Part shown: positions 1-6,443 of the stretch, in pieces
Numbering within the stretch: the first letter of the stretch is position 1
Layout: the number at the start of each line of letters is the position of its first letter
Assembly (NCBI GenBank): GCA_003661775.1
Contig: QMWT01000046.1
Span: forward strand, 1 to 8,052
DNA: 8,052 nucleotides
DNA from: Thermoprotei archaeon
Lineage (GTDB): Archaea; Thermoproteota; Thermoprotei_A; Sulfolobales; Ignisphaeraceae
Direction of reading: 5' to 3'
Translations under genes and position numbers: made by a program
The notes under the pieces: generated by a model
What the model saw: the letters and a program-made list of their open reading frames with translations, nothing else
Told to the model about the DNA's origin: nothing
Databases searched by the model: none

Positions 1-176
1 ATCGTGAAGAGCTTGAGAAAGAGAAGAGAAGGTTGCTTAAAGAGATAGAGGAGCTGAGGCGGAAACTTGTAGAGGATGCTGAAGCTGAAGCCAAGGACAT
101 AAAGCAAAAAGCGCTAAGAAAACTCGATGAAGTTGCTCGCCGAATAGCGTCCGAGGTCGCAGGTGTTAATGTTTGA
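1..176 (+). CDS. A-type ATP synthase subunit H-like coiled-coil protein, C-terminal part (5' end outside window)
   Basis: The reading frame is open from base 3 to a TGA stop at 174-176 and gives 57 residues, with the start lying left of the window. The visible part is almost entirely charged helix: it begins REELEKEKRRLLKEIEEL, continues with an Ala/Glu/Lys-rich stretch and ends ASEVAGVNV. This composition suits the long coiled coil of subunit H, which pairs with subunit E in the peripheral stalk joining the A3B3 head to the membrane. Position supports this: in several archaea the order H-I-K-E-C-F-A-B is known, and here the frame sits directly before atpI and overlaps it by four bases (TTGA). 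There is no catalytic motif. A generic coiled-coil protein or a second E-like subunit cannot be excluded, because coiled coils look alike and the N-terminus is missing. Confidence 0.6.
   Translation, partial: REELEKEKRRLLKEIEELRRKLVEDAEAEAKDIKQKALRKLDEVARRIASEVAGVNV
162..165 (+). promoter_or_regulatory. Shine-Dalgarno site for atpI
   Basis: GGTG lies 7 bases before the TTG at 173 and inside the end of the upstream coiled-coil gene. An in-frame TAA at 167-169 rules out any earlier start, so this site fixes TTG 173 as the start of atpI. The start overlaps the upstream stop (TTGA), which suggests translational coupling. Confidence 0.7.
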
Positions 177-2152
177 AGCTTAGATACCTACTTCTATCAG
201 ACCCTGATGTAGCACAGCGTCTCAGGATAATTGTTGCTAGAAACGCCGTAGATAGAGTCGTGGAAACCCTTCACCGGTTAGGAGCAATACAAGTAGAGAA
301 GCCTAGACTTGTTGAGGGTAGCGAGGAAGAGCTCATTAAGAACTATCTAAGAGAACTTGAAGAGGCTCATAGGATTTTACGTGAGTTGTTGAGGAGATTA
401 GGAAAAGAGGACATAGTTGTTCAGATAACCCCTCCAAAACCCGAGAAATTTAGGGAAGAGCTTAGAAACGTTATCGGCGTCCTGAGTAAAGTGTACGAGG
501 AGGTTAGGTCACTAGAACATGTTGTTGAAAAGGCTTCTAGTGAATTGGGTAAGGTTGAGCTCCTCCTGAAAGTTGTCGAGATACTATACTCAAGATTCGG
601 AGATGTTGAGGCATCGCAGTTCAGCTTTGATGGTAGGCACGTCATTACTAGAACTTATGTAGTCAGCAGAAAGAATGCAGAGCATCTGAGGAACGTAGCG
701 AAGAAATATGGTACAGTGTTAGAGCTGGGTGAAGTTAGTAGGGATAAGGTAGCCATATTGTTCACCACGCTGACGATGTTTGGGCAGGAGGTTGAGCATA
801 TAGCGAAGAAGCTTGAAGCCGAGAAAATTGCTTTACCTAGGGGCAGGCTGAGCAACATCATTAATGAATTGAAGAATGAGCGTGCAAGACTTCAGAAACT
901 TATATCGAGAAGGAGTGAGATCAGTGAGATCATATATGGTCATTTAAAGGAACTAGCACTCCTGAAACTTATACTGGATAATGAGTGGGAACGCGTCAAA
1001 GCAGTTAGTTTAGCTGTGAGCCTTAGATACGCGGCTGTAATCGAAGGTTGGGTACCATCTTCATCAATACGTAGGTTCGTAGATACACTAAGAAGAGAAA
1101 TAGGCGCGATTTACATCGAGGTGGTAAAGGTTGGAGAGGAACCTCCTGTTGAGCTTCAGAATCCTCGCCCTTTCAAGCCTTTCGAACTTATAACGAGGCT
1201 TTATGGTCTACCATCCCGCAATGAGTGGGATCCTACTCCTATATTCGCGTATTTCTTCATAATTTTCTACTCTCTAATGCTTGGAGATGCAGCTTACGGT
1301 TTCGGGCTCCTCCTCGCGACAAGATATGTGCTACCTAAGCTAACTGAGAATCCGGAATCTGAAGGCTTTATCTCGCTTCAGAAGATCTTGTACGTGGCCG
1401 GATCCGTAACTATAATCGTGGGTGTACTATCAAAAACGTTTTTAGGTCCGCAACCTTGGCTTCCTTATCCAGCGATCCTACGTTTAGGATCGCTAAACTC
1501 CGCTCCCATGTTCATAGGGCTCAGTTTGCTCATGGGGATAACACACATAACAATAGCTCACGCAATCTCGCTAGCCAAGGGAGTTGTTGTACTTGATAGA
1601 GCACGGGTGCTAAACGAGCTGGGTATACTCTTATTAATACTCTTTGGTGCGCCTTACGTTCTTCACATATTCAACTTAGTGAAGATCCCGCTGCCTCAGC
1701 AGGTCTTAAACTACATATTCCTACCTCTAGTACTAGCAGGAATATCAATGATAGTAGTAGGTAAGCTCAAAACCTTCGGAGCTGCGGGGTCTATGCTGTG
1801 GATCTTCGATGTTACTGGGATACTGGGGGACACGCTTTCCTATGTAAGGATCGCTGGTATAGGTCTGGCAACTCTCTTACTAGCATTGGTATTCAACATG
1901 ATGCTCTTCGGAATATTTGAGTACATGACTAACGTGCTTGGAATCGTGGGCATGTTTGTGGGGATAATAGTGATGATCGTTTTAGGAGGCATACTCCACG
2001 TATTCAACCTTGCTATAGGAGCATTAGGGTCTTTCATCCACTCATTGAGACTTGTCTATGTGGAATTTGCAACAAAGTTCTACGAAGGAGGGGGCAGGGA
2101 ATTCAAACCCCTCAAGATAGTTCTGAGAAGGTATATCACCCTATCACCATAA
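173..2152 (+). CDS. atpI: A-type ATP synthase subunit I (subunit a), membrane stator
   Basis: This 659-residue protein is the stator subunit that carries ions past the rotor ring and anchors the peripheral stalks. Residues 1 to about 345 are soluble, with coiled-coil stretches near 50-140 and 205-265 and an N-terminal motif VVETLHRLGAIQVEKP typical of the family. From about 355 onward come seven or eight hydrophobic segments (roughly 357-385, 403-424, 445-468, 482-501, 511-530, 548-578, 584-617). Family landmarks are DPTPIFAYFF at 353-362, GDAAYG at 371-376, SYVRIAGIGLA with Arg559, and HSLRLVYVEFATKFYEGGG with Arg626. By analogy with yeast Vph1 (Arg735 and Arg799), Arg559 and Arg626 should be the essential arginines facing the ion-binding glutamate of the ring. 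The length matches the family. The start is TTG, forced by an upstream in-frame stop and supported by GGTG at 162. The gene ends 77 bases before atpK. Confidence 0.96.
   Translation: MKLRYLLLSDPDVAQRLRIIVARNAVDRVVETLHRLGAIQVEKPRLVEGSEEELIKNYLRELEEAHRILRELLRRLGKEDIVVQITPPKPEKFREELRNVIGVLSKVYEEVRSLEHVVEKASSELGKVELLLKVVEILYSRFGDVEASQFSFDGRHVITRTYVVSRKNAEHLRNVAKKYGTVLELGEVSRDKVAILFTTLTMFGQEVEHIAKKLEAEKIALPRGRLSNIINELKNERARLQKLISRRSEISEIIYGHLKELALLKLILDNEWERVKAVSLAVSLRYAAVIEGWVPSSSIRRFVDTLRREIGAIYIEVVKVGEEPPVELQNPRPFKPFELITRLYGLPSRNEWDPTPIFAYFFIIFYSLMLGDAAYGFGLLLATRYVLPKLTENPESEGFISLQKILYVAGSVTIIVGVLSKTFLGPQPWLPYPAILRLGSLNSAPMFIGLSLLMGITHITIAHAISLAKGVVVLDRARVLNELGILLLILFGAPYVLHIFNLVKIPLPQQVLNYIFLPLVLAGISMIVVGKLKTFGAAGSMLWIFDVTGILGDTLSYVRIAGIGLATLLLALVFNMMLFGIFEYMTNVLGIVGMFVGIIVMIVLGGILHVFNLAIGALGSFIHSLRLVYVEFATKFYEGGGREFKPLKIVLRRYITLSP
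1471..1494. repeat. Perfect 10-bp inverted repeat with 4-base loop inside atpI
   Basis: AGCGATCCTA (1471-1480) and its exact complement TAGGATCGCT (1485-1494) flank the loop CGTT. The stem lies within atpI codons for about residues 434-441, in a loop between membrane segments. No T-run follows, so it is not a standard terminator. RNA or DNA here could fold into a stable hairpin; its role, if any, is unknown. Confidence 0.6.
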
Positions 2153-2229
2153 GGTTTTGTGCCTGCTTTTACATAATAAAAAGCTTTTTTATCAGGCCGA
2201 AAATCAATGTATACCGCGGTGATGGATCT
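2153..2229 (+). promoter_or_regulatory. atpI-atpK intergenic region with probable TATA/BRE promoter for atpK and U-rich tracts
   Basis: This is the only real gap in the operon. An A-run and T-run at 2178-2192 (AAAAAGCTTTTTTAT) resemble an archaeal BRE followed by a TATA box centred near 2188. A start of transcription about 26 bases downstream would fall near 2213-2216, giving a leader of about 15 bases that keeps the GGTGA at 2219. The first 12 bases (AAAAAGCTTTTT) are a perfect palindrome. T-rich tracts at 2155-2158, 2167-2170 and 2185-2190 could also end part of the atpI transcript, since archaeal RNA polymerase stops at U-runs. Both roles are inferred from sequence only. Confidence 0.55.
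2219..2223 (+). promoter_or_regulatory. Shine-Dalgarno site for atpK
   Basis: GGTGA, complementary to the archaeal 16S 3' end, lies 6 bases before TTG 2230. No in-frame ATG, GTG or TTG offers a better start nearby. The next in-frame ATG, at codon 18 (2281), would cut away much of the first membrane helix. Confidence 0.7.
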
Positions 2230-2721
2230 TTGACTGACGTTCCTACAGCGTTTACGCAGATAGCGACAGCGCTAGCATTAATGGGACCTGCACTGGCTCT
2301 GGCGGGTGGATTCCTAGGATCTGCGTTAGGTACCGCACTAGCAGCCATGTCAGGAGTCTCAATCTTAGCTGAAGATCCTAAGCAGTTCTCAAAAGTTCTG
2401 GCTCTTGCAGCGATGCCCATGACACAAACGTTCTACGCATTTGTATTCATGTTCTTGGTGTATACGCTTAAGGATATACCTACTGTAGTTGCGGCAGACC
2501 CAGGGAAGGGCTCTATAATCTTTGGTATAGGGCTTGCTGTAGCGGCAGCGGAGTTCGCTTCTGGTTGGAGGCAAGGAGCGGTTGTTGCGGATGCAATATC
2601 GTTCCTCATAAAAACGCGTGGCGGTATATTCGTTCACGGAATGATTCTGGCAGCATACGAGGAGCTATTCGGAATACTTGGACTAGCATTTGGTATACTA
2701 GCCATAATAATGTGGGTGTAG
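2230..2721 (+). CDS. atpK: A-type ATP synthase subunit K (subunit c proteolipid), two-hairpin form
   Basis: This 163-residue, highly hydrophobic protein has four membrane helices arranged as two c-type hairpins (roughly 8-45, 55-80, 95-125, 133-162). It is the length of the duplicated proteolipids of V-type ATPases such as Enterococcus hirae NtpK. It forms the rotor ring. The first hairpin has PMTQTFY (63-69), with Gln66 where a single-hairpin subunit would carry the acidic residue. The second has AAYEELFGILG, and Glu145 aligns with the ion-carrying Glu139 of NtpK. So one carboxylate serves four helices. Thr65, Gln66, Tyr69 and Gln115 (in SGWRQG) also align with residues that bind sodium in NtpK, which suggests sodium coupling. 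An extra acid, Glu144, sits just before Glu145. The TTG start is supported by GGTGA at 2219 and an upstream promoter-like element. There is no cleavable signal peptide. atpE follows after 6 bases. Confidence 0.95.
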   Translation: MTDVPTAFTQIATALALMGPALALAGGFLGSALGTALAAMSGVSILAEDPKQFSKVLALAAMPMTQTFYAFVFMFLVYTLKDIPTVVAADPGKGSIIFGIGLAVAAAEFASGWRQGAVVADAISFLIKTRGGIFVHGMILAAYEELFGILGLAFGILAIIMWV

Positions 2722-2727
2722 CACTAA

Positions 2728-3339
2728 ATGGCGGCCCTTACTAGCAGAGATGAAGCTGCGAAGCTTAAGGAGGAGGCTTTGAAGAAAGTTCGCGAGGAAG
2801 CTGAGAGAATAGTTGATGAAGCGCGGAGAAAAGCTCAGGAGATCATACGAAGAGCAGAGGAGGAGAAGAAGAGGATTATAGAGGAGGAGCTTAGGAGAAT
2901 TAAGGAAGAGATAGAATACGATGCCCACGTAGTTGAGGCACGGATAGAGTCACGTAACACCGTGACCAAGACCAAGGGTGAGATCGTTCAGAAATTGAGG
3001 GAGAAAGTCGTAGAGGTTCTTGTTGGGTTGAGCAAAGAAAAACGTAGAGAATCCATTAAAAATTTGCTGAGAGAGATTATGGAAAGCGAGATCTTTGGCA
3101 ATGAAAAGATTAAGATCTACGTGGTTCCGGAAGACCGACAGCTACTTGAGAATGTGGTTCAAGAGCTCGGTCTTAGAGATAGAGTGTCGGAGCTCGGGGT
3201 ACTAGATAAGGATATGATCGGGGGGGTGATTGTGGAGTCTGAGGACGGATCAGTCGTTGTTGATAATAGTTACAAGACTAGGATCGAAACGGTGATGCGT
3301 AGAAACATGCCTTGGATAAACAGAGAGCTCTTCGGGTAA
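2728..3339 (+). CDS. atpE: A-type ATP synthase subunit E, peripheral stalk
   Basis: This 203-residue protein has the two-part build of subunit E. A long charged helix (about residues 8-112, rich in EEALKK and RRAEEEKK-like repeats) forms a coiled coil with subunit H. A mixed alpha/beta C-terminal domain (about 113-203) binds the N-terminal end of subunit B at the top of the head. The family signature lies at 164-186: IGGVIVES, then EDGSVVVDNSYKTR. The ATG start is 6 bases after the atpK stop; GGTG at 2715-2718, inside the last atpK codons, lies 9 bases upstream and could bind the ribosome. The length is normal. The coding strand is very purine-rich over the helix, which simply reflects its Glu/Lys/Arg content. 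Its partner is probably the coiled-coil product at the left edge. Confidence 0.93.
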   Translation: MAALTSRDEAAKLKEEALKKVREEAERIVDEARRKAQEIIRRAEEEKKRIIEEELRRIKEEIEYDAHVVEARIESRNTVTKTKGEIVQKLREKVVEVLVGLSKEKRRESIKNLLREIMESEIFGNEKIKIYVVPEDRQLLENVVQELGLRDRVSELGVLDKDMIGGVIVESEDGSVVVDNSYKTRIETVMRRNMPWINRELFG

Positions 3340-3345
3340 CATCCC

Positions 3346-4311
3346 TTGCCTCTGTCAATAAGAGCTTTATCTACATACTGCATAGTTGTTGAATCCAATT
3401 CACCTCCGCTAAGACGTCTAATCGATATAGCTTTAAGCAGTAGATGGTGTGAGGTTCGAGAGTTGTTAGCATCCTCAGTCTACCGCCAGCCTCTGGCAGG
3501 TGTCTTACTCGGTGAGAAAGTCGAGCAGAAGTTTGTCGAGCAAAAAGTCTATGAAGTGTTTCGCGAGATGTTGGTAGATCTAAGAAGACTTGTAGGAGAT
3601 AGGGAGCTCAGATTTATAGAGGCATTCCTAGGAATGTACGATGCTGCAAATCTGCTGAGACTTCTAGATATGATACATCGTGGTGAGGTGAGAGATTATG
3701 AGGAGTTGATACCTCTTGGCAGACTCTACGAATATGTTAGGTTGCACAAGATAGACAAGGTCGATGCTCTTGTAGAAAGCCTCCGCGAGATAGGCATGGA
3801 GGAAGAAGCTTGGGCTCTGCAGGGTCTGCTTAACGAACTAGGCAACATAGGCTTAGCTCTCCTAGCCGAGGTCAAAGTATTTGATAGGTTAGTCAAATAT
3901 GCATCTTCTTTAAAGCCTGCGCCTAAAACTGTCCCCGCCGTGAAAGCTTGGAGAGATGTGAAATTGTTCCTGCGAATCCTCGAGGCTAAGGGAATGGGCG
4001 TGTTGAAGAACCTAGAAAAAGTCTTTAAGGTACTTAAGATAGAGTTTTCCGAAGATCTTGAGAGACTCGCTACTCTTGCGGTAAGGGAACTAGACCCCCA
4101 GAAGCTACTCAGAGCATTTCAGATAGATAAGATTGGTGCAAAGCTTGATTTGCTAGAAGCCAAGTTCGTTGCGGAAGAGATCTTGCCCATGCTCACCTAC
4201 GGTGCTGGTGGAACGCTTGATTCCTTGACAAGGCTCCTCATAACTAAGTACTACGAGGCTAAGCTTGTAAGACTTGCTACGAATATGTGTATTCTAGGTG
4301 CTGGAAAGTGA
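3346..4311 (+). CDS. atpC: A-type ATP synthase subunit C (V-type subunit d homologue), central-stalk adaptor
   Basis: The product is 321 residues, largely helical and soluble, and lies between E and F exactly where subunit C sits in archaeal ATP synthase operons. Subunit C is a funnel-shaped all-helical protein that couples the D/F shaft to the K ring. Helical stretches that fit the family include FLGMYDAANLLRLLDMIHRG (94-113) and the end segment LITKYYEAKLVRLATNM (298-314). The length is close to that of the Thermus protein. The sequence is divergent, so the call rests partly on position. The start is TTG, the only candidate, since an in-frame stop (that of atpE) lies two codons upstream. 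Only a weak site (GGGT at 3334-3337) precedes it, which may keep expression of this one-per-enzyme subunit low. Its stop overlaps the atpF start (GTGA). Confidence 0.85.
   Translation: MPLSIRALSTYCIVVESNSPPLRRLIDIALSSRWCEVRELLASSVYRQPLAGVLLGEKVEQKFVEQKVYEVFREMLVDLRRLVGDRELRFIEAFLGMYDAANLLRLLDMIHRGEVRDYEELIPLGRLYEYVRLHKIDKVDALVESLREIGMEEEAWALQGLLNELGNIGLALLAEVKVFDRLVKYASSLKPAPKTVPAVKAWRDVKLFLRILEAKGMGVLKNLEKVFKVLKIEFSEDLERLATLAVRELDPQKLLRAFQIDKIGAKLDLLEAKFVAEEILPMLTYGAGGTLDSLTRLLITKYYEAKLVRLATNMCILGAGK
4297..4300 (+). promoter_or_regulatory. Shine-Dalgarno site deciding the atpF start
   Basis: GGTG inside the end of atpC lies 7 bases before GTG 4308. It lies downstream of the earlier in-frame GTG at 4287, so it cannot serve that codon. 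This favours 4308 as the real start. Confidence 0.65.
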
Positions 4312-4643
4312 GCGCACCTCCAAAGCTCGACATGGCTGCTATTTGTTTGAGAGATATGACCCCGTTCTTCAAAGCTATAGGGGTTAACTCATGCTTTATT
4401 GTTAGGAATCCGGAGGAGGGTCTGAGGAAGCTTGAGGAACTATTGAAGCTGGAGAAGTATGGGGTTGTATTTGTGCAGTCATCCATACTCAAGAAGCCTT
4501 CAGAGCTAAAGATCGATATTGCGAAGAAGCTGTACCCCCTCATCGTCGTAGTCCCTGGGCCTGAGGAGCTGAAGGTCTTTGATCCCAAGTCATTTTATAG
4601 GGAGGTGGTTCGTAAATACGTCGGATTTGAGATCCATCTGTAG
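4308..4643 (+). CDS. atpF: A-type ATP synthase subunit F, central stalk
   Basis: This is a 111-residue soluble protein of the size and place of subunit F, a small Rossmann-like alpha/beta protein that binds subunit D in the rotating shaft and can regulate ATP hydrolysis. Visible parts are a first strand AAICL, the helix MTPFFKAIGV (17-26), a strand YGVVFVQSSI (51-60), a helix LKIDIAKKL, and a strand PLIVVVPGPEE (77-87), followed by a C-terminal helix. The frame is open further upstream to a GTG at 4287. That start would add seven residues and overlap atpC by 25 bases. I choose GTG 4308 because GGTG lies 7 bases before it and it overlaps the atpC stop as GTGA, a coupling arrangement also seen at atpI. 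ATG 4332 is possible but has no ribosome site. atpA follows after 9 bases. Confidence 0.88.
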   Translation: MSAPPKLDMAAICLRDMTPFFKAIGVNSCFIVRNPEEGLRKLEELLKLEKYGVVFVQSSILKKPSELKIDIAKKLYPLIVVVPGPEELKVFDPKSFYREVVRKYVGFEIHL

Positions 4644-4652
4644 GGTGTCTAC

Positions 4653-6440
4653 ATGGCTGTGGGCAGGATATACAGGATCGCAGGTCCTCTTGTGGTAGCC
4701 GAGGGCATGACGGGCTCCATGGTATACGAAGTTGTTGAGGTCGGACACGAGAGGCTGATCGGCGAGATTATAGCGCTTCAGGGGGATAAGGCGTACATAC
4801 AGGTATACGAGGATACCACGGGACTTGTTGTTGGTGAGAAGGTTGTTGGTACGGGTAAGCTCCTCTCAGCGGAGCTCGGCCCCGGGCTAATAGGGTCTAT
4901 ATACGATGGACTTCAGAGACCTGAAGCTGATATAGCTAAGGCTCTAGGCGACATATTCATTAGAAGAGGCGTTAAGCTCTCTTCCCTTCCCAGAAACGTG
5001 AAGTGGCACTTCAAGCCTTCTGAGCTGTTTAGTGCTGGAGGTAAGGTGGAGCCCGGAGACGTGCTGGGAACAGTACAGGAGACTCCGCTGGTTACGCATA
5101 AGATAATGGTGCCTCCGGAAGTTCATGGAGTACTTAAGTGGCTGGCTCCCGAGGGAGATTACTACGTTGAGGACACAATCGCTGTTGTTGAGTCCGAAGG
5201 CAAGAAGTACGAGGTTAAGATGTATCAGGTATGGCCTATAAGGAAACCCAGGCCCTTCAAGCGCAAGCTCGATCCGGAAGAACCCCTAGTGACGGGTATC
5301 AGGGTTATAGACTACATGTTTCCGCTTGCTAAGGGAGGCAAAGCCGCGATACCCGGAGGTTTCGGCACCGGTAAAACAGTTACATTGCAAGAAGTTACCA
5401 AGTGGAGCCACGCCGATATAGCGATCTATGTCGGGTGCGGTGAGCGGGGTAATGAAATGGCTGATGCTCTTCACACATTCAGAAGGCTCGAAGATCCGAG
5501 AAGGAGAAGGCCTATGATGGAGCGCTCGGTGTTCATAGCGAATACGAGTAACATGCCTGTGGCTGCGAGAGAAACCAGTGTCTTCCTAGGTGTTACTATC
5601 GGTGAGTACTTCCGCGACATGGGCTACGATGTGATCATGGTCGCCGACTCAACCAGCAGGTGGGCCGAGGCTATGAGAGAGATAAGTGGGCGTATGGAGG
5701 AGATGCCGGGTGAGGAGGGCTTCCCTGCATACCTATCTTCTAGAATAGCGGAGTTCTACGAAAGAGCGGGGCGTGTAGAGACGCTGGGTAGACCTAGTCG
5801 TTTGGGGAGCTTGACGATAATAGGCGCGGTGTCTCCTCCTGGAGGTGATTTCTCGGAACCTGTAACCCAGTCCACGCTAAGGTATGTTCAGTGTCTCTTC
5901 GCATTGGACTACGGGCTTGCAACTCGGAGGCACTTCCCGGCTATCAACTGGCTGATAAGTTACAGTCTCTACATACCCTTCGTTAGAAGGTGGTGGGATA
6001 AGTTGACGAATGGTGAGTGGTACAGGTTTAGGAATGAGGTGATGGCAGTTCTCCAACGAGAGGCAGAGCTTGCCGATATAGTTAGGTTAGTAGGCCCAGA
6101 AGCGCTTCCCGAAAACGATAAGCTTATGCTAGAGATAGCTAGGATGATAAGAGAAGATTTCCTGCAACAAAGTGCTTTTGATCCCTATGATTGCTACTCA
6201 CCTCCCGAGAGAAGCCATGCGATAATGAGGGCCATAATGCTGTTCTACAGACGCGCTCGTGAAGCGCTCGACAAGGGCATACCCGTCTCGGAGATAAGGA
6301 AGCTCCCGACGAGGATAAAGATAGCACGGCTGAAGAGCTATCGTACGGAGGAGCTCGTGAACAAGATCGCGCCTCAGGTTTACAAAGAGATAGAGAAGGA
6401 GTTTGAAGAGTTGATAAAGAGATACGCCGGTGGTGCGTAG
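4653..6440 (+). CDS. atpA: A-type ATP synthase catalytic subunit A
   Basis: This 595-residue protein is the catalytic subunit, three copies of which alternate with B in the head. It has an N-terminal beta-barrel (about 1-70), the A-type non-homologous insert (about 110-200), a nucleotide-binding domain and a helical C-terminus. Visible catalytic parts are the P-loop GGFGTGKT (235-242, with Lys241 and Thr242 for phosphate and Mg), GERGNE with catalytic Glu264 and Arg265, and the Walker B strand VIMVADSTSRWAEA with Asp332. Also seen are FPAYLSSRIAEFYERAGR and the conserved C-terminal PYDCYSP. The P-loop differs from the usual archaeal GPFGSGKT by Pro to Gly and Ser to Thr. There is no intein, although this gene carries one in some archaea, and the reading frame is uninterrupted. 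The ATG start has GGTG at 4644-4647, five bases upstream. atpB follows after three bases. Confidence 0.98.
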   Translation: MAVGRIYRIAGPLVVAEGMTGSMVYEVVEVGHERLIGEIIALQGDKAYIQVYEDTTGLVVGEKVVGTGKLLSAELGPGLIGSIYDGLQRPEADIAKALGDIFIRRGVKLSSLPRNVKWHFKPSELFSAGGKVEPGDVLGTVQETPLVTHKIMVPPEVHGVLKWLAPEGDYYVEDTIAVVESEGKKYEVKMYQVWPIRKPRPFKRKLDPEEPLVTGIRVIDYMFPLAKGGKAAIPGGFGTGKTVTLQEVTKWSHADIAIYVGCGERGNEMADALHTFRRLEDPRRRRPMMERSVFIANTSNMPVAARETSVFLGVTIGEYFRDMGYDVIMVADSTSRWAEAMREISGRMEEMPGEEGFPAYLSSRIAEFYERAGRVETLGRPSRLGSLTIIGAVSPPGGDFSEPVTQSTLRYVQCLFALDYGLATRRHFPAINWLISYSLYIPFVRRWWDKLTNGEWYRFRNEVMAVLQREAELADIVRLVGPEALPENDKLMLEIARMIREDFLQQSAFDPYDCYSPPERSHAIMRAIMLFYRRAREALDKGIPVSEIRKLPTRIKIARLKSYRTEELVNKIAPQVYKEIEKEFEELIKRYAGGA

Positions 6441-6443
6441 CCC

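Noticed and set aside
2207..2233. Tiny upstream frame (ATG 2207 or ATG 2222 to TGA 2233) overlapping the atpK start as TTGA
   Set aside because: It codes for 8 or 3 residues, overlaps the GGTGA site, and would lie at or before the predicted transcription start. It is more likely chance than a leader peptide.
2850..2920. Purine-rich, repeat-like stretch in atpE
   Set aside because: It is explained by Glu, Lys and Arg codons of the coiled coil. The repeats are imperfect and follow the heptad pattern of the protein.
4277..4588. 103-residue open frame on the - strand across atpF
   Set aside because: It is antisense to a well-supported atpF, is Ser/Phe-rich as expected from reading Glu/Lys-rich codons backwards, and shows no motif.
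5352..5381. Possible intein at the atpA P-loop
   Set aside because: Inteins occur in this gene in some archaea, but the P-loop is intact, the product is 595 residues and the family blocks run without interruption.
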